The translations under genes were made by a program, and so were the position numbers. From UBA2211 sp049302755 (lineage in GTDB: Bacteria; Patescibacteriota; Minisyncoccia; Minisyncoccales; Minisyncoccaceae): 64,000 nucleotides of DNA. The DNA lies in contig JBAQMK010000002.1 of the NCBI GenBank assembly GCA_049302755.1, positions 124,001-188,000 on the forward strand. Direction: 5' to 3'. This document shows, piece by piece, positions 8,266 to 15,889 of this stretch (positions within the stretch are counted from its first letter, which is position 1; every line of letters begins with the position of its first letter). The notes under the pieces were generated by a model. It searched no databases. It was not told where the DNA came from and saw nothing but the letters and a program-made list of their open reading frames with translations.

Positions 8266-9339
8266 TTATTTTAAGCAAGAAAGTATTTTATCTTTTGCTA
8301 AATTTATTGATGATTCTTCAGTTAGAAACATGGCACCGTTGTTTTTAGAAACTCCTCTGAAGCTATTTACTATTTTTGTCACTTCCGATTTGTTGTCCGA
8401 ATAGAATATTCCTTTAACCGAGAGGGGAGAAGTGCGACTTTCCCACAAAAGGAGGAAGGATGGTATTTTGAAGAAATTCTTTATCCTTTCAAGGGTAAAG
8501 GGAAAATCTTTTGAGGTCGCATTATTATCAAGCAGATTTTTTTCCGATAAGGTTGAGACGTAAATATTTTCATCTTCGGAAAAAGTCAGATTACTTAAGA
8601 CTAGTTCCAGAATTTTTACCTTCGGTTCGCTTTTAGAAATCAAATTTAAATTACCTCCTTTCTTAAACAACCACTTCACAGTTGGGATGTTTTTCTTATT
8701 GTAGACGTTTTTAGGGGAGATGGTCAACCCGTAAAGGAGAAGACTGGCTGATTCGCTGTTCATGTATTCTTGTCCCAGAGTTTTAATTAGGCAAGAAATT
8801 TCTTGGGATAATGATTGTCCGTCTTCGACTAAGTTTATTTCTCCGTAATTTTGATTGTTTAAATCGTTATCAATATTAATAACGGTACAGCCGTATAGTA
8901 AATCAAGATTATCGGCGCATAATTGTTCAACTTCCTGGAATTCCTGAATACCGATAGTAATCAAAATATCGTAAGGAGAATCGGATAATAACGATTCGGT
9001 TTCCGAGATTATTTTACAGGAATAGCTTTCATTATCGATATCTCCGGCTTTGGGAGTGAGGTAAAGGTCGATTCCTTTGCTATTTTTTTCGTAATACACT
9101 TCCGAAACATCTTCTTTAAAGGAAATATGGAATTTTTTCTGTTCTTTTTCTTTCAATAGATCATATATCTTGTCCGGTACTTCATTTAAGGGAAAGAAGA
9201 TTTTTTTGTCCATTTTTTTTAAAGCAAAAAAAAGAGCCAAAGTAGCTCCTATGGCATCGTCGCTTGCATTGATTTTGGTTAAAATTCCTATGTTTTTACC
9301 ACTTTCTATGCTGTTTTTTATCTTCAATATTTCCTCCAT
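8266..9339 (-). CDS. Degenerate DHH-family (NrnA/GdpP-like) phosphoesterase fold protein
   Basis: The layout resembles bifunctional oligoribonuclease/pAp phosphatase NrnA: an N-terminal motif INASDDAIGATLALFFAL corresponds to the HxxPDxDAIGS motif, and INIDNDLNNQNYGEINLV corresponds to IDHHxxNxxYG. The metal-binding DHH has become DND and the first histidine is gone, so phosphoesterase activity is doubtful. The C-terminal part (DHHA1-like GVS region, residues about 325-340) is recognisable. It lies 5 bases upstream of pilB's preferred start and is probably co-transcribed with it. The family assignment is from motif spacing and is moderately sure; the function is unknown. Confidence 0.6.
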   Translation of the reverse strand: MEEILKIKNSIESGKNIGILTKINASDDAIGATLALFFALKKMDKKIFFPLNEVPDKIYDLLKEKEQKKFHISFKEDVSEVYYEKNSKGIDLYLTPKAGDIDNESYSCKIISETESLLSDSPYDILITIGIQEFQEVEQLCADNLDLLYGCTVINIDNDLNNQNYGEINLVEDGQSLSQEISCLIKTLGQEYMNSESASLLLYGLTISPKNVYNKKNIPTVKWLFKKGGNLNLISKSEPKVKILELVLSNLTFSEDENIYVSTLSEKNLLDNNATSKDFPFTLERIKNFFKIPSFLLLWESRTSPLSVKGIFYSDNKSEVTKIVNSFRGVSKNNGAMFLTEESSINLAKDKILSCLK

Positions 9340-9407
9340 ATTCTTGCTTTAACATTAGTGTATTTAGGGGTAAAAGTCAATCAGTTTTCTTTTTCCACTT
9401 TTAATAG

Positions 9408-9413
9408 TATAAT
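9408..9413 (+). promoter_or_regulatory. -10 box for tsaE
   Basis: TATAAT at 9408-9413, ten bases before the chosen ATG at 9424, predicting a leader of only a few bases. It also supports that internal start over the earlier in-frame codon at 9358. Confidence 0.55.
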
Positions 9414-9423
9414 CAATGAATAT

Positions 9424-9861
9424 ATGGAATATTTAACAGAAAATCATCTGGAAACTCAAGAGGTCGGGATGGCTTTGGCCGAAGAAATAAAAGGAGGGTC
9501 AAAAGCAGTAGTTTTTGGTTTGAAAGGAGACTTGGGAGCCGGTAAAACAACCTTTCTCCAGGGTTTTGCCAAGGGATTGGGAATCAAAGAAAAGATTATT
9601 AGTCCGACTTTTGTCATTATGAACCGGTTTGGTCTTAAAGGTAAATTTAAGAATTTTTATCACCTTGACTGCTACCGTATTGAAAAAGCCAAAGAGATGG
9701 AAAATCTTGGGTTTAAAGAAATCATCAGCAATCATAAAAATATTGTTTGCATCGAGTGGCCGGAGAAGATAAAAAGTATTTTACCCAAAGATATAATTTT
9801 AATTAAATTTAAAATTTTAGAGGGAGATAAAAGAGAAATAACAATCGATTATGGAAAATAA
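9424..9861 (+). CDS. tsaE: tRNA t6A37 biosynthesis ATPase TsaE
   Basis: P-loop ATPase that works with TsaB, TsaC and TsaD to make N6-threonylcarbamoyladenosine at A37 of ANN-decoding tRNAs. It shows Walker A GDLGAGKTTF, then SPTFVIMNRF, YHLDCYRIE and CIEWPEKI, the characteristic order of the family. From ATG 9424 it is 145 residues, the usual size; the in-frame codons upstream from 9358 add 22 residues without family resemblance and cover the -10 box. It overlaps the next gene by 11 bases. Confidence 0.9.
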   Translation: MEYLTENHLETQEVGMALAEEIKGGSKAVVFGLKGDLGAGKTTFLQGFAKGLGIKEKIISPTFVIMNRFGLKGKFKNFYHLDCYRIEKAKEMENLGFKEIISNHKNIVCIEWPEKIKSILPKDIILIKFKILEGDKREITIDYGK

Positions 9862-10774
9862 AGAAAACTTTGTCATTATTGATAGTAATTCAATAATTCA
9901 TCGCGCTTTCCACGCTTTGCCTCCTTTGAAAAACAAAGAAGGGGAAGTGGTGAATGCCGTCTATGGATTTCTTCTAGTTTTATTCAAGCTATTGAAAGAA
10001 TTAAAGCCCAAATATTTCGTGGCTTGTTTTGATTTGCCCGAACCGACTTTCAGAAAGAAAGCTTTTGAAGAATACAAAGCTCATCGAAAGAAAGCTCCCG
10101 ATGAATTGTATAATCAAATTCCAATGGTTAAGAAAGTTTTAAAAACTTTTAATGTTCCTATTTTTGAAATGGCCGGATACGAGGGAGATGATCTAATTGG
10201 CACTCTAACCAGTTCTTTAACTAAAGGAAAAGAAGAAGGAGTTGAAAATATTGTTGTTTCGGGTGATTTAGATAATCTTCAATTGATTAATAAAAACACT
10301 TTTGTTTATTTCTTAAACAAAGGAGTCAAGAACGGATTAATCTACGATACTAAGATGATTAGCGAGAAGTTTGAAGGATTAACTCCAGAACAGCTGATTG
10401 ATTATAAAGGATTGCGAGGTGATGTTTCTGATAATATTCCCGGGGTGAAGGGAATAGGAGAGAAAACTGCTTTGAAATTAATTAATGAATTCGGAAGCAT
10501 TGAAAATCTATATAAAAAGATAGACCAGGCTGATTTACCGAATGGTGTTAAAGAAAAACTTGTAGCCGGAAAAGAAAAAGCTTTTTTAAGTAGAGAATTA
10601 TCAGAGATAAGGAAAGATGTGCCGATTGAAGTTAATATGAAAGACTGCGAATGGGGAGGCTACGATGAAAAAGAAATTATTGAAATGCTCAAGGAGTTCG
10701 GATTTAACAGTTTAATTAAAAATATCTCTACCGAAGAAGAAAAAAGTGCTGGTCAAAATTTGAAGTTGTGGTAA
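9851..10774 (+). CDS. Stand-alone 5'-3' exonuclease (Pol I N-terminal domain type)
   Basis: FEN-like nuclease that removes RNA primers and flaps. It corresponds to the 5' nuclease domain of DNA polymerase I without the polymerase part. Acidic metal ligands are visible in VIIDSNSIIHRAFHA, ACFDLPEPTFRK, YEGDDLIG, VVSGDLDNLQL and a helix-hairpin-helix region DVSDNIPGVKGIGEKTA. The length of 307 residues fits a stand-alone 5' exonuclease. It overlaps tsaE and is followed closely by the sensor kinase gene. Confidence 0.9.
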   Translation: MENKENFVIIDSNSIIHRAFHALPPLKNKEGEVVNAVYGFLLVLFKLLKELKPKYFVACFDLPEPTFRKKAFEEYKAHRKKAPDELYNQIPMVKKVLKTFNVPIFEMAGYEGDDLIGTLTSSLTKGKEEGVENIVVSGDLDNLQLINKNTFVYFLNKGVKNGLIYDTKMISEKFEGLTPEQLIDYKGLRGDVSDNIPGVKGIGEKTALKLINEFGSIENLYKKIDQADLPNGVKEKLVAGKEKAFLSRELSEIRKDVPIEVNMKDCEWGGYDEKEIIEMLKEFGFNSLIKNISTEEEKSAGQNLKLW

Positions 10775-10785
10775 AATAAAGCTTA

Positions 10786-11958
10786 ATGGAGGAGAAAATA
10801 TTAAACTATACAGAAACCAAAGAAGACGAACTCAGAAGAGTGAGGGCGGCGCTTTTGAATATTTTAGAAGATACTGAAGAAGCTAGGAAGGAAGCGGTCA
10901 GGGAAAGAAACAAAACCATGGCCATGATTGAAAATCTTCCCGATGGCATCCTTCTTTTAAATAATAAATACGAAGTGGAAATTATCAGTCCTTTTGTTTT
11001 GGAGTTTTTTAGAAAAAATAAAGAAGAAATCGTGGGAAGAAAATTTTCTGATTTATTGGACGGCGAAGAATTAAAGGAATTCAAAGAATTATTAATAGAT
11101 TCTAAAAAAGGAAAAATCAAGCAGGTAACCAAACAGGAAATGTCTATCGGCAAAAGGATGGACATTGAAGTGTATTCGGTATTTTTAGAAGGAATTCAGG
11201 AAGAGCGAGGTGGAGTTTTAATCATTATTCACGATATAACCAGGGATAAATTGGTGGAGAGAATGAAAACTGAATTCGTTTCTATTGCTGCTCATCAATT
11301 AAGAACTCCTTTGTCGGCAATCAAATGGACTCTGCGAATGGTTTTGGATGGTGATACAGGAAATGTTACTCCGGAACAAAAAGAATTATTGGAAAAAACA
11401 TACGTCAGCAACGAAAGAATGATTAATTTGATTAATGACCTTTTGAATGTTTCGAGAATTGAAGAAGGAAGATTTTTATACAGACAGGAGCCAGCGAGTC
11501 TTGAAGAGATTGTTTCCACTGTTATCGATAGTTCTCAGGAGTTATTGAAGATGAAAAAAATGACTTTAAGTTTTAATAGACCGAAAGAAATACTTCCCAC
11601 CTTGAATGTTGATCGAGAGAAAATGGAATTGGCAGTGCAGAATCTTTTAGAAAATGCAGTTAAGTACACTCCCGAAGGAGGAAAGATTGTCGTTTCTTTG
11701 GAAAAAGATGTTCACGATGTTATTTTTAAGATTAAAGATACCGGAGTCGGTATTCCGGCAGCTCAGCATGAAAGAATTTTCACAAAATTCTTCAGAGGAG
11801 ATAATGTTATCAGGATGGAGACCGAAGGTTCTGGTCTAGGACTATATACAACTAGAAATATTATCGAAGCTCATAAGGGTAAAATATGGTTTGATTCCAA
11901 AGAAGGAGCAGGAACTACCTTTACCTTCACTATTCCGATTCCCGATGCTAAGTATTGA
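10786..11958 (+). CDS. PAS-domain sensor histidine kinase (soluble)
   Basis: Two-component sensor without any visible membrane segment. It has an N-terminal coiled coil (residues 1-45), one PAS domain (about 45-155), a HisKA domain with the phospho-accepting His in AAHQLRTPLSA (about residue 170) and a HATPase_c domain with NLLENAVKYTPEGG (N box), DTGVGIP (G1) and GSGLGLY (G2). It is intact by these motifs. The receiver protein 38 bases downstream is the likely partner. The signal is unknown. Confidence 0.92.
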   Translation: MEEKILNYTETKEDELRRVRAALLNILEDTEEARKEAVRERNKTMAMIENLPDGILLLNNKYEVEIISPFVLEFFRKNKEEIVGRKFSDLLDGEELKEFKELLIDSKKGKIKQVTKQEMSIGKRMDIEVYSVFLEGIQEERGGVLIIIHDITRDKLVERMKTEFVSIAAHQLRTPLSAIKWTLRMVLDGDTGNVTPEQKELLEKTYVSNERMINLINDLLNVSRIEEGRFLYRQEPASLEEIVSTVIDSSQELLKMKKMTLSFNRPKEILPTLNVDREKMELAVQNLLENAVKYTPEGGKIVVSLEKDVHDVIFKIKDTGVGIPAAQHERIFTKFFRGDNVIRMETEGSGLGLYTTRNIIEAHKGKIWFDSKEGAGTTFTFTIPIPDAKY

Positions 11959-11995
11959 CCAATAAATATAATAAGATTAAAATATAAGAAAACAT

Positions 11996-12364
11996 ATGTT
12001 TAAAAAAATATTATTAGTCGAGGACGATAAGTTTCTAAGGGAATTGATGAGTAAAAAGCTCATTACCTTAGGTTACGAAGTTGTTTCAGCCGCTGATGGA
12101 GAATCGGGCCTTGTTATGATTAAAGAAGCAAAACCGGATGTAGTTTTATTGGATTTAATCTTACCGGGAATCAACGGCTTCGAAGTTTTAGAGAAAGCCA
12201 AGCAGGATCCAGTAATTGCCAATATCCCGGTGGTCATTCTTTCTAATTTAGGACAAACCGAAGATATTGAGAAAGGATTGGCCTTGGGAGCAAAAGACTT
12301 TTTAGTCAAAGCTCACTTTACTCCCCAGGAGATAGTTAATAAATTAAAGAGTATTTTAGGATAA
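11996..12364 (+). CDS. Receiver-only response regulator
   Basis: A 122-residue CheY-like receiver with no output domain. The phosphorylatable Asp lies in VVLLDLILPG (about residue 54), the acidic pair in LVEDDKF, and the conserved Lys in FLVKAHF. It follows the PAS kinase. Without a DNA-binding domain it must act by protein contact or as part of a phosphorelay. The stop overlaps the mutM start (TAATG). Confidence 0.9.
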   Translation: MFKKILLVEDDKFLRELMSKKLITLGYEVVSAADGESGLVMIKEAKPDVVLLDLILPGINGFEVLEKAKQDPVIANIPVVILSNLGQTEDIEKGLALGAKDFLVKAHFTPQEIVNKLKSILG

Positions 12365-13242
12365 TGCCCGAACTTCCAGAAGTAGAAACAATCGTCAGAG
12401 ATTTACGCAAAGAGGTCCTTCATAGGACCTTTATTGATATTTGGACCGATGCCAAAGGAATGATTAAAAAAGACACCTTGGAAAGTTTTAAGAAGAAGTT
12501 AATCGGAAAAGAAATAATCGGAGTCAGGAGAAGAGCTAAGAATATTTTGATAGATTTATCCGATGATTATATTCTTCTGATTCATCAAAAGATTGCCGGG
12601 CATTTGCTTTTCGGCAAGTGGAAGCAAGAAAAAGGAATTTGGGTATCCGAAAAAGAAGGCCCGTTATTAACCGACCCGATTAATAAATATTTGCACATCG
12701 TTTTTACATTAGACGACAAGAAGCAATTAGCTTTATCTGATGCTAGAAAATTTGCTAAAGCAGAATTGTGGAAGAAAAAAGAATTAATGTCTTCGAAAGA
12801 ATTTAACAAAATCGGTCCAGAACCGCTGACAGATGTTTTTACCTTGTCTGAATTCAAAAAGTTGTTTGAGAAAAAGAAGGGAAAAATCAAGCAAGTTCTG
12901 ATGGATCAGAATTTCATCTCCGGTATCGGTAATATCTATGCTTCCGAGATTCTTTTTAAAGCCAAGATTCATCCGGAAGAAGAAATTAAGAATTTAAAGG
13001 ATGAAGATTTGAAAAACATCTATACGGCAATGAGAGATATTTTAAATAAAGCCATAGAATTAAGGGGAGACAGTTTTTCTGATTTTCGGACCCTATATGG
13101 AGAAAAAGGAGGAGCACAAAATATGAACAAGGTTTACCAAAAAGAAAACAAACCTTGTCCCCGATGCAAGGGAATGATAAGAAGAATAACACAGGGGGGC
13201 CGAGGAACGTTCTTTTGTCCTAAGTGTCAAATAAAAAGATGA
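12364..13242 (+). CDS. mutM: Formamidopyrimidine-DNA glycosylase
   Basis: Base-excision repair glycosylase/AP lyase for 8-oxoguanine and ring-opened purines. The catalytic N-terminus is MPELPEVETIV (Pro2 as Schiff-base nucleophile, Glu3). A helix-two-turn-helix is at NFISGIGNIYASEILF, and the C-terminal zinc finger has CPRC and CPKC. At 292 residues it is full length. It is coupled to the neighbouring genes on both sides by ATG/stop overlaps. Confidence 0.94.
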   Translation: MPELPEVETIVRDLRKEVLHRTFIDIWTDAKGMIKKDTLESFKKKLIGKEIIGVRRRAKNILIDLSDDYILLIHQKIAGHLLFGKWKQEKGIWVSEKEGPLLTDPINKYLHIVFTLDDKKQLALSDARKFAKAELWKKKELMSSKEFNKIGPEPLTDVFTLSEFKKLFEKKKGKIKQVLMDQNFISGIGNIYASEILFKAKIHPEEEIKNLKDEDLKNIYTAMRDILNKAIELRGDSFSDFRTLYGEKGGAQNMNKVYQKENKPCPRCKGMIRRITQGGRGTFFCPKCQIKR

Positions 13243-14141
13243 TTATATTATTATACGGAGAAGATACATACCGACAGAAGGAAAAGTTAGGGGAGATAAT
13301 GGAAGAGCACAAACAGAAGCACAAGAGTGGGCTTAATTTAAGGTACCTTGAAGGAAAGAATATCTCTTTTGATGATTTAAGAAACGAAATGCTGGGTATT
13401 TCCATGTTTAAGGAAAAGAAGTTGGTAGTAGTTTTGGACCCTCTTTCTAATTCAAAATTAAAAGAAGATTTCTTGGAAAAAGGAGAAGCCTTTATTGCTT
13501 CGGATAATGTCTTGCTCTTAGTTGAGCAGTCAAAAATATTAAAAGCAGATAAATTATTAAAATTCTTAGAAAAGAAAGGTAAAATTCAAGAATTTGAACT
13601 GTTAACCGGAGTAAAATTAAAGAATTGGGTTAAAAAAGAGATTGAAGAAAAAGGAGGAACAGTTAGTGAAACAGCTTTGGAAAAATTAATTGAATATGTC
13701 GGTTCCGACCTATGGAGGATGGAAAACGAAGTTTTGAAGATAGTTAATTATTCTAAAAATATCACTGAGAAGAATATAGATTTATTGGTTCATCCAAGCC
13801 ATGAAACAAATATCTTTGATACGGTTGATGCAATTGCCGCGAAGAATAAAAGAAAAGCGATGGATTTAATTAAAAGCCATATTGAAAAAGGGGAATCAGC
13901 GATATATATCTTGGCGATGATTGCTTCCCAAATCAGAAATATTATTTCGGTTAAGGGTGGCGGTCCCGGACAATTGGGAATGCACCCCTTCGTTTTTAGA
14001 AAGACTACCTATCAGGCTAATAATTTTAATTTAGAAGAATTGAAAAGTATCTACGCCAGAATAACTCAATTAGATTCGGAGATAAAGGTTGGGAAAATAG
14101 ACCAGAGTATCGCATTAGATGTTTTAATTTCAGAAATATGA
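13239..14141 (+). CDS. holA: DNA polymerase III delta subunit (HolA-like)
   Basis: Clamp-loader subunit that opens the beta ring. Family features are the N-terminal LLYGEDTYRQKEKL segment, the ISMFKEKKLVVVLD region and a C-terminal helical domain. From ATG 13239 (overlapping the mutM stop as ATGA) it is 300 residues; an in-frame GTG at 13224 would add only five. The AAA+-like fold lacks a Walker A motif, as expected for delta. Identity is inferred from fold-level resemblance and length. Confidence 0.8.
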   Translation: MIILLYGEDTYRQKEKLGEIMEEHKQKHKSGLNLRYLEGKNISFDDLRNEMLGISMFKEKKLVVVLDPLSNSKLKEDFLEKGEAFIASDNVLLLVEQSKILKADKLLKFLEKKGKIQEFELLTGVKLKNWVKKEIEEKGGTVSETALEKLIEYVGSDLWRMENEVLKIVNYSKNITEKNIDLLVHPSHETNIFDTVDAIAAKNKRKAMDLIKSHIEKGESAIYILAMIASQIRNIISVKGGGPGQLGMHPFVFRKTTYQANNFNLEELKSIYARITQLDSEIKVGKIDQSIALDVLISEI

Positions 14142-14776
14142 ACAAAATTATTTGTTTTGATGTTAACGGAACATTGGTGGAAGAGAATTCATGGGAGATT
14201 TTTACCCAGGGCGACAAGATAATCGAAAAAGAGATTGAAGAGATATTCAATGATTATTATTCCGGCAAAAAATTAATTGATGACGCTTGGAATGAATTAG
14301 TCGTCTTGTTGAAAAAAACAGAAAAATCAAACAAAGATTTTATTTGTAATAGTTGGGATAAGGCCAGTACCTTTAAAGATGGAGCCAGAGAGGTTGTTGA
14401 ATATTTGAAAGAAAAGGGTTATCAGATATATCTCATTTCCTGTTCGATCGATATTTATCTTGAGTGTATGGTTAAAGAATTAAAAATAGACGGTTTCTAC
14501 GCCGGCAGTCATTTAATTTTCGATGCTTTAGGAGAATTAGATAAAATTACCAGTGAATGCGTAAAAGGGAAGGAGTATAAAAAAGAAAAACTAAAAGAGC
14601 TGGCTGAAAATAAGAATATTAATCTTGAAGATATTGTCTTTGTCGGAGACGGGGATAATGATATTGGAGTTTTTGAAATGACCAAGCACGGAATTGCCAT
14701 CGGGGACAACGCAAAACTGCTTGATTGTGCCTGGAAGCAAATTAATAATTTAAGAGAAATTAAAGAAATATTATGA
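14138..14776 (+). CDS. HAD-superfamily hydrolase (SerB-like), altered motif I
   Basis: A 212-residue HAD protein with a helical C1 cap, as in phosphoserine phosphatase-like enzymes. Motif I is FDVNGTLV: the nucleophile Asp is present, but the second Asp (acid/base) of the usual DxDGT is Asn. Motif II is ISCSIDIY, and motif IV is VGDGDNDIGVFE. The Asn may weaken phosphatase activity or signal another role. It is coupled to holA by ATGA overlap and to the next small gene by a four-base overlap. The substrate cannot be told from sequence. Confidence 0.75.
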   Translation: MNKIICFDVNGTLVEENSWEIFTQGDKIIEKEIEEIFNDYYSGKKLIDDAWNELVVLLKKTEKSNKDFICNSWDKASTFKDGAREVVEYLKEKGYQIYLISCSIDIYLECMVKELKIDGFYAGSHLIFDALGELDKITSECVKGKEYKKEKLKELAENKNINLEDIVFVGDGDNDIGVFEMTKHGIAIGDNAKLLDCAWKQINNLREIKEIL

Positions 14777-14976
14777 ATCCGATAGACGAATTAAAATTTT
14801 GTCTGGAGCTTTGGGGAAAACAAGGCTATTGCAATTTTGGAGGCAAGACTGAGTGTGAAAAATGCGGAACGCCATATTTGTTATACAAGATGGTTATCGG
14901 AAAAGTTCTTCACGACAGTGAGATGGAAAGATTGAAGTTATCGGACTGGAAAAAGATGATGGAAAATATTAAATAA
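14773..14976 (+). CDS. Small cysteine-rich protein, unknown
   Basis: 67 residues, not recognised. It contains Cys at about positions 9, 20, 28 and 31 (the last two as CEKCG), a possible small metal site, then YLLYKMVIGKVLHDSEM and a helical charged tail. It overlaps the HAD gene by four bases and is the last gene before a terminator, so it is probably translated from the mutM-holA-HAD operon. The overlap and the Cys spacing support a real gene. Confidence 0.65.
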   Translation: MNPIDELKFCLELWGKQGYCNFGGKTECEKCGTPYLLYKMVIGKVLHDSEMERLKLSDWKKMMENIK

Positions 14977-14977
14977 G

Positions 14978-15010
14978 AGAAAACCGGGTTTCCCCGGTTC
15001 TTTTATTTTT
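14978..15010. terminator. Bidirectional terminator, small Cys protein / rpsT
   Basis: AACCGGG (14982-14988), loop TTTC, CCCGGTT (14993-14999), followed by a T-rich tract on the + strand and preceded by A's that serve the convergent rpsT gene. Confidence 0.8.
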
Positions 15011-15272
15011 TAGCAGATTTGCTTATCTTTTTCATCATTCTTGATTTTTTTCTCGAAGCGGTGTTTTTCTTTATCACCCCTCTTTTTGCTGCCTTATCAA
15101 GAGCTTTGTAGATTCTCGGAAGCAGCTTTTCAGCCTCTTCTACTTTGTTTGCAGTCAACAAAGTATTGGCTTCTTTGATAAGCTTTCTCATTTCTAAAAT
15201 TCTCTTTGAATTGACGACTCTGCGTCTTTCGATCTGAGCAGGGCGTCTTTTAGTTGTTTTTGTAACTGGCAT
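15003..15272 (-). CDS. rpsT: 30S ribosomal protein S20
   Basis: Small basic helical ribosomal protein, 89 residues, with the typical N-terminal Lys/Arg run, an internal LLTANKVEEAEKLLPRIYKALDKAAKRG helix pair and KNTASRKKSRM near the C-terminus. It is monocistronic on the minus strand, divergent from ruvA and convergent with the mutM-holA operon. Confidence 0.93.
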   Translation of the reverse strand: MPVTKTTKRRPAQIERRRVVNSKRILEMRKLIKEANTLLTANKVEEAEKLLPRIYKALDKAAKRGVIKKNTASRKKSRMMKKISKSAKK

Positions 15273-15292
15273 ATACGATATATATACACTAA

Positions 15293-15321
15293 TTGTTTAA
15301 ATATTGCAAGTTTGATATAAT
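15293..15321 (+). promoter_or_regulatory. Promoter giving a leaderless ruvA mRNA
   Basis: TTGTTT (15293-15298), 17-base spacer, TATAAT (15316-15321). The expected start falls at 15328-15329, right on the ruvA ATG (15329). The same TTGTTT-N17-TATAAT arrangement occurs before the second argS. Confidence 0.7.
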
Positions 15322-15328
15322 GACCTTA

Positions 15329-15889
15329 ATGTTAAGTCACATTTTCGGAAAAATCATATATAAAGACGATAAAAAGGTCATTCTTGATAAATCAGGGATG
15401 GGTTTTGAGGTGTTTTTGGCTCCAACTGACCTGCGAGAGCTTAATATTGGTGCGGAAAAGAGTATTTATACCTTTCTTTTTTTAGGTGAAAAGGTAATTG
15501 AATTATATGGATTTTTAACCCCGGAAAAGCTTGAATTATTCAAGATTTTAAAGGGTGTTTCCGGAGTTGGACCCAAAACAGCCATGGGTTTGGCTGTGGC
15601 CGGTTCACTTGAGAAACTAAAGGAGTCTTTGGAAAAAGGAGAACTACCAGATGATGTTAAGGGGGTGGGGGTTAAAAGATTGCAAAAGATACTTTTGGAG
15701 ATTACCGGGAAGATAAAAGAAGTGAAAGTTTCTCCTAAAAAGAAAGTTGATAAAGACGAAGTATTCGATGCTTTAACTGCTTTGGGATTTAATAAGCAAG
15801 ACGTAGCTGATGCGATTAGTCAAATTCCTGAAGAAATTAAAGGGGCAAAAGAGAGATTAAGAGAGGCTTTAAAGTTATTGGGAAAATGA
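15329..15889 (+). CDS. ruvA: Holliday junction DNA helicase subunit RuvA
   Basis: Tetrameric junction-binding partner of RuvB. The start MLSHIFGKI matches the usual MIxxIxGxI beginning; in-frame codons upstream lie inside the promoter. The OB fold is residues 1-62, followed by helix-hairpin-helix motifs (LKGVSGVGPKTAM and VKGVGVKRLQKILLEI) and a C-terminal domain III (FDALTALGFNKQDV) that contacts RuvB. Length from this start is 186 residues. The stop overlaps the MurE-like start (ATGA). Confidence 0.93.
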   Translation: MLSHIFGKIIYKDDKKVILDKSGMGFEVFLAPTDLRELNIGAEKSIYTFLFLGEKVIELYGFLTPEKLELFKILKGVSGVGPKTAMGLAVAGSLEKLKESLEKGELPDDVKGVGVKRLQKILLEITGKIKEVKVSPKKKVDKDEVFDALTALGFNKQDVADAISQIPEEIKGAKERLREALKLLGK

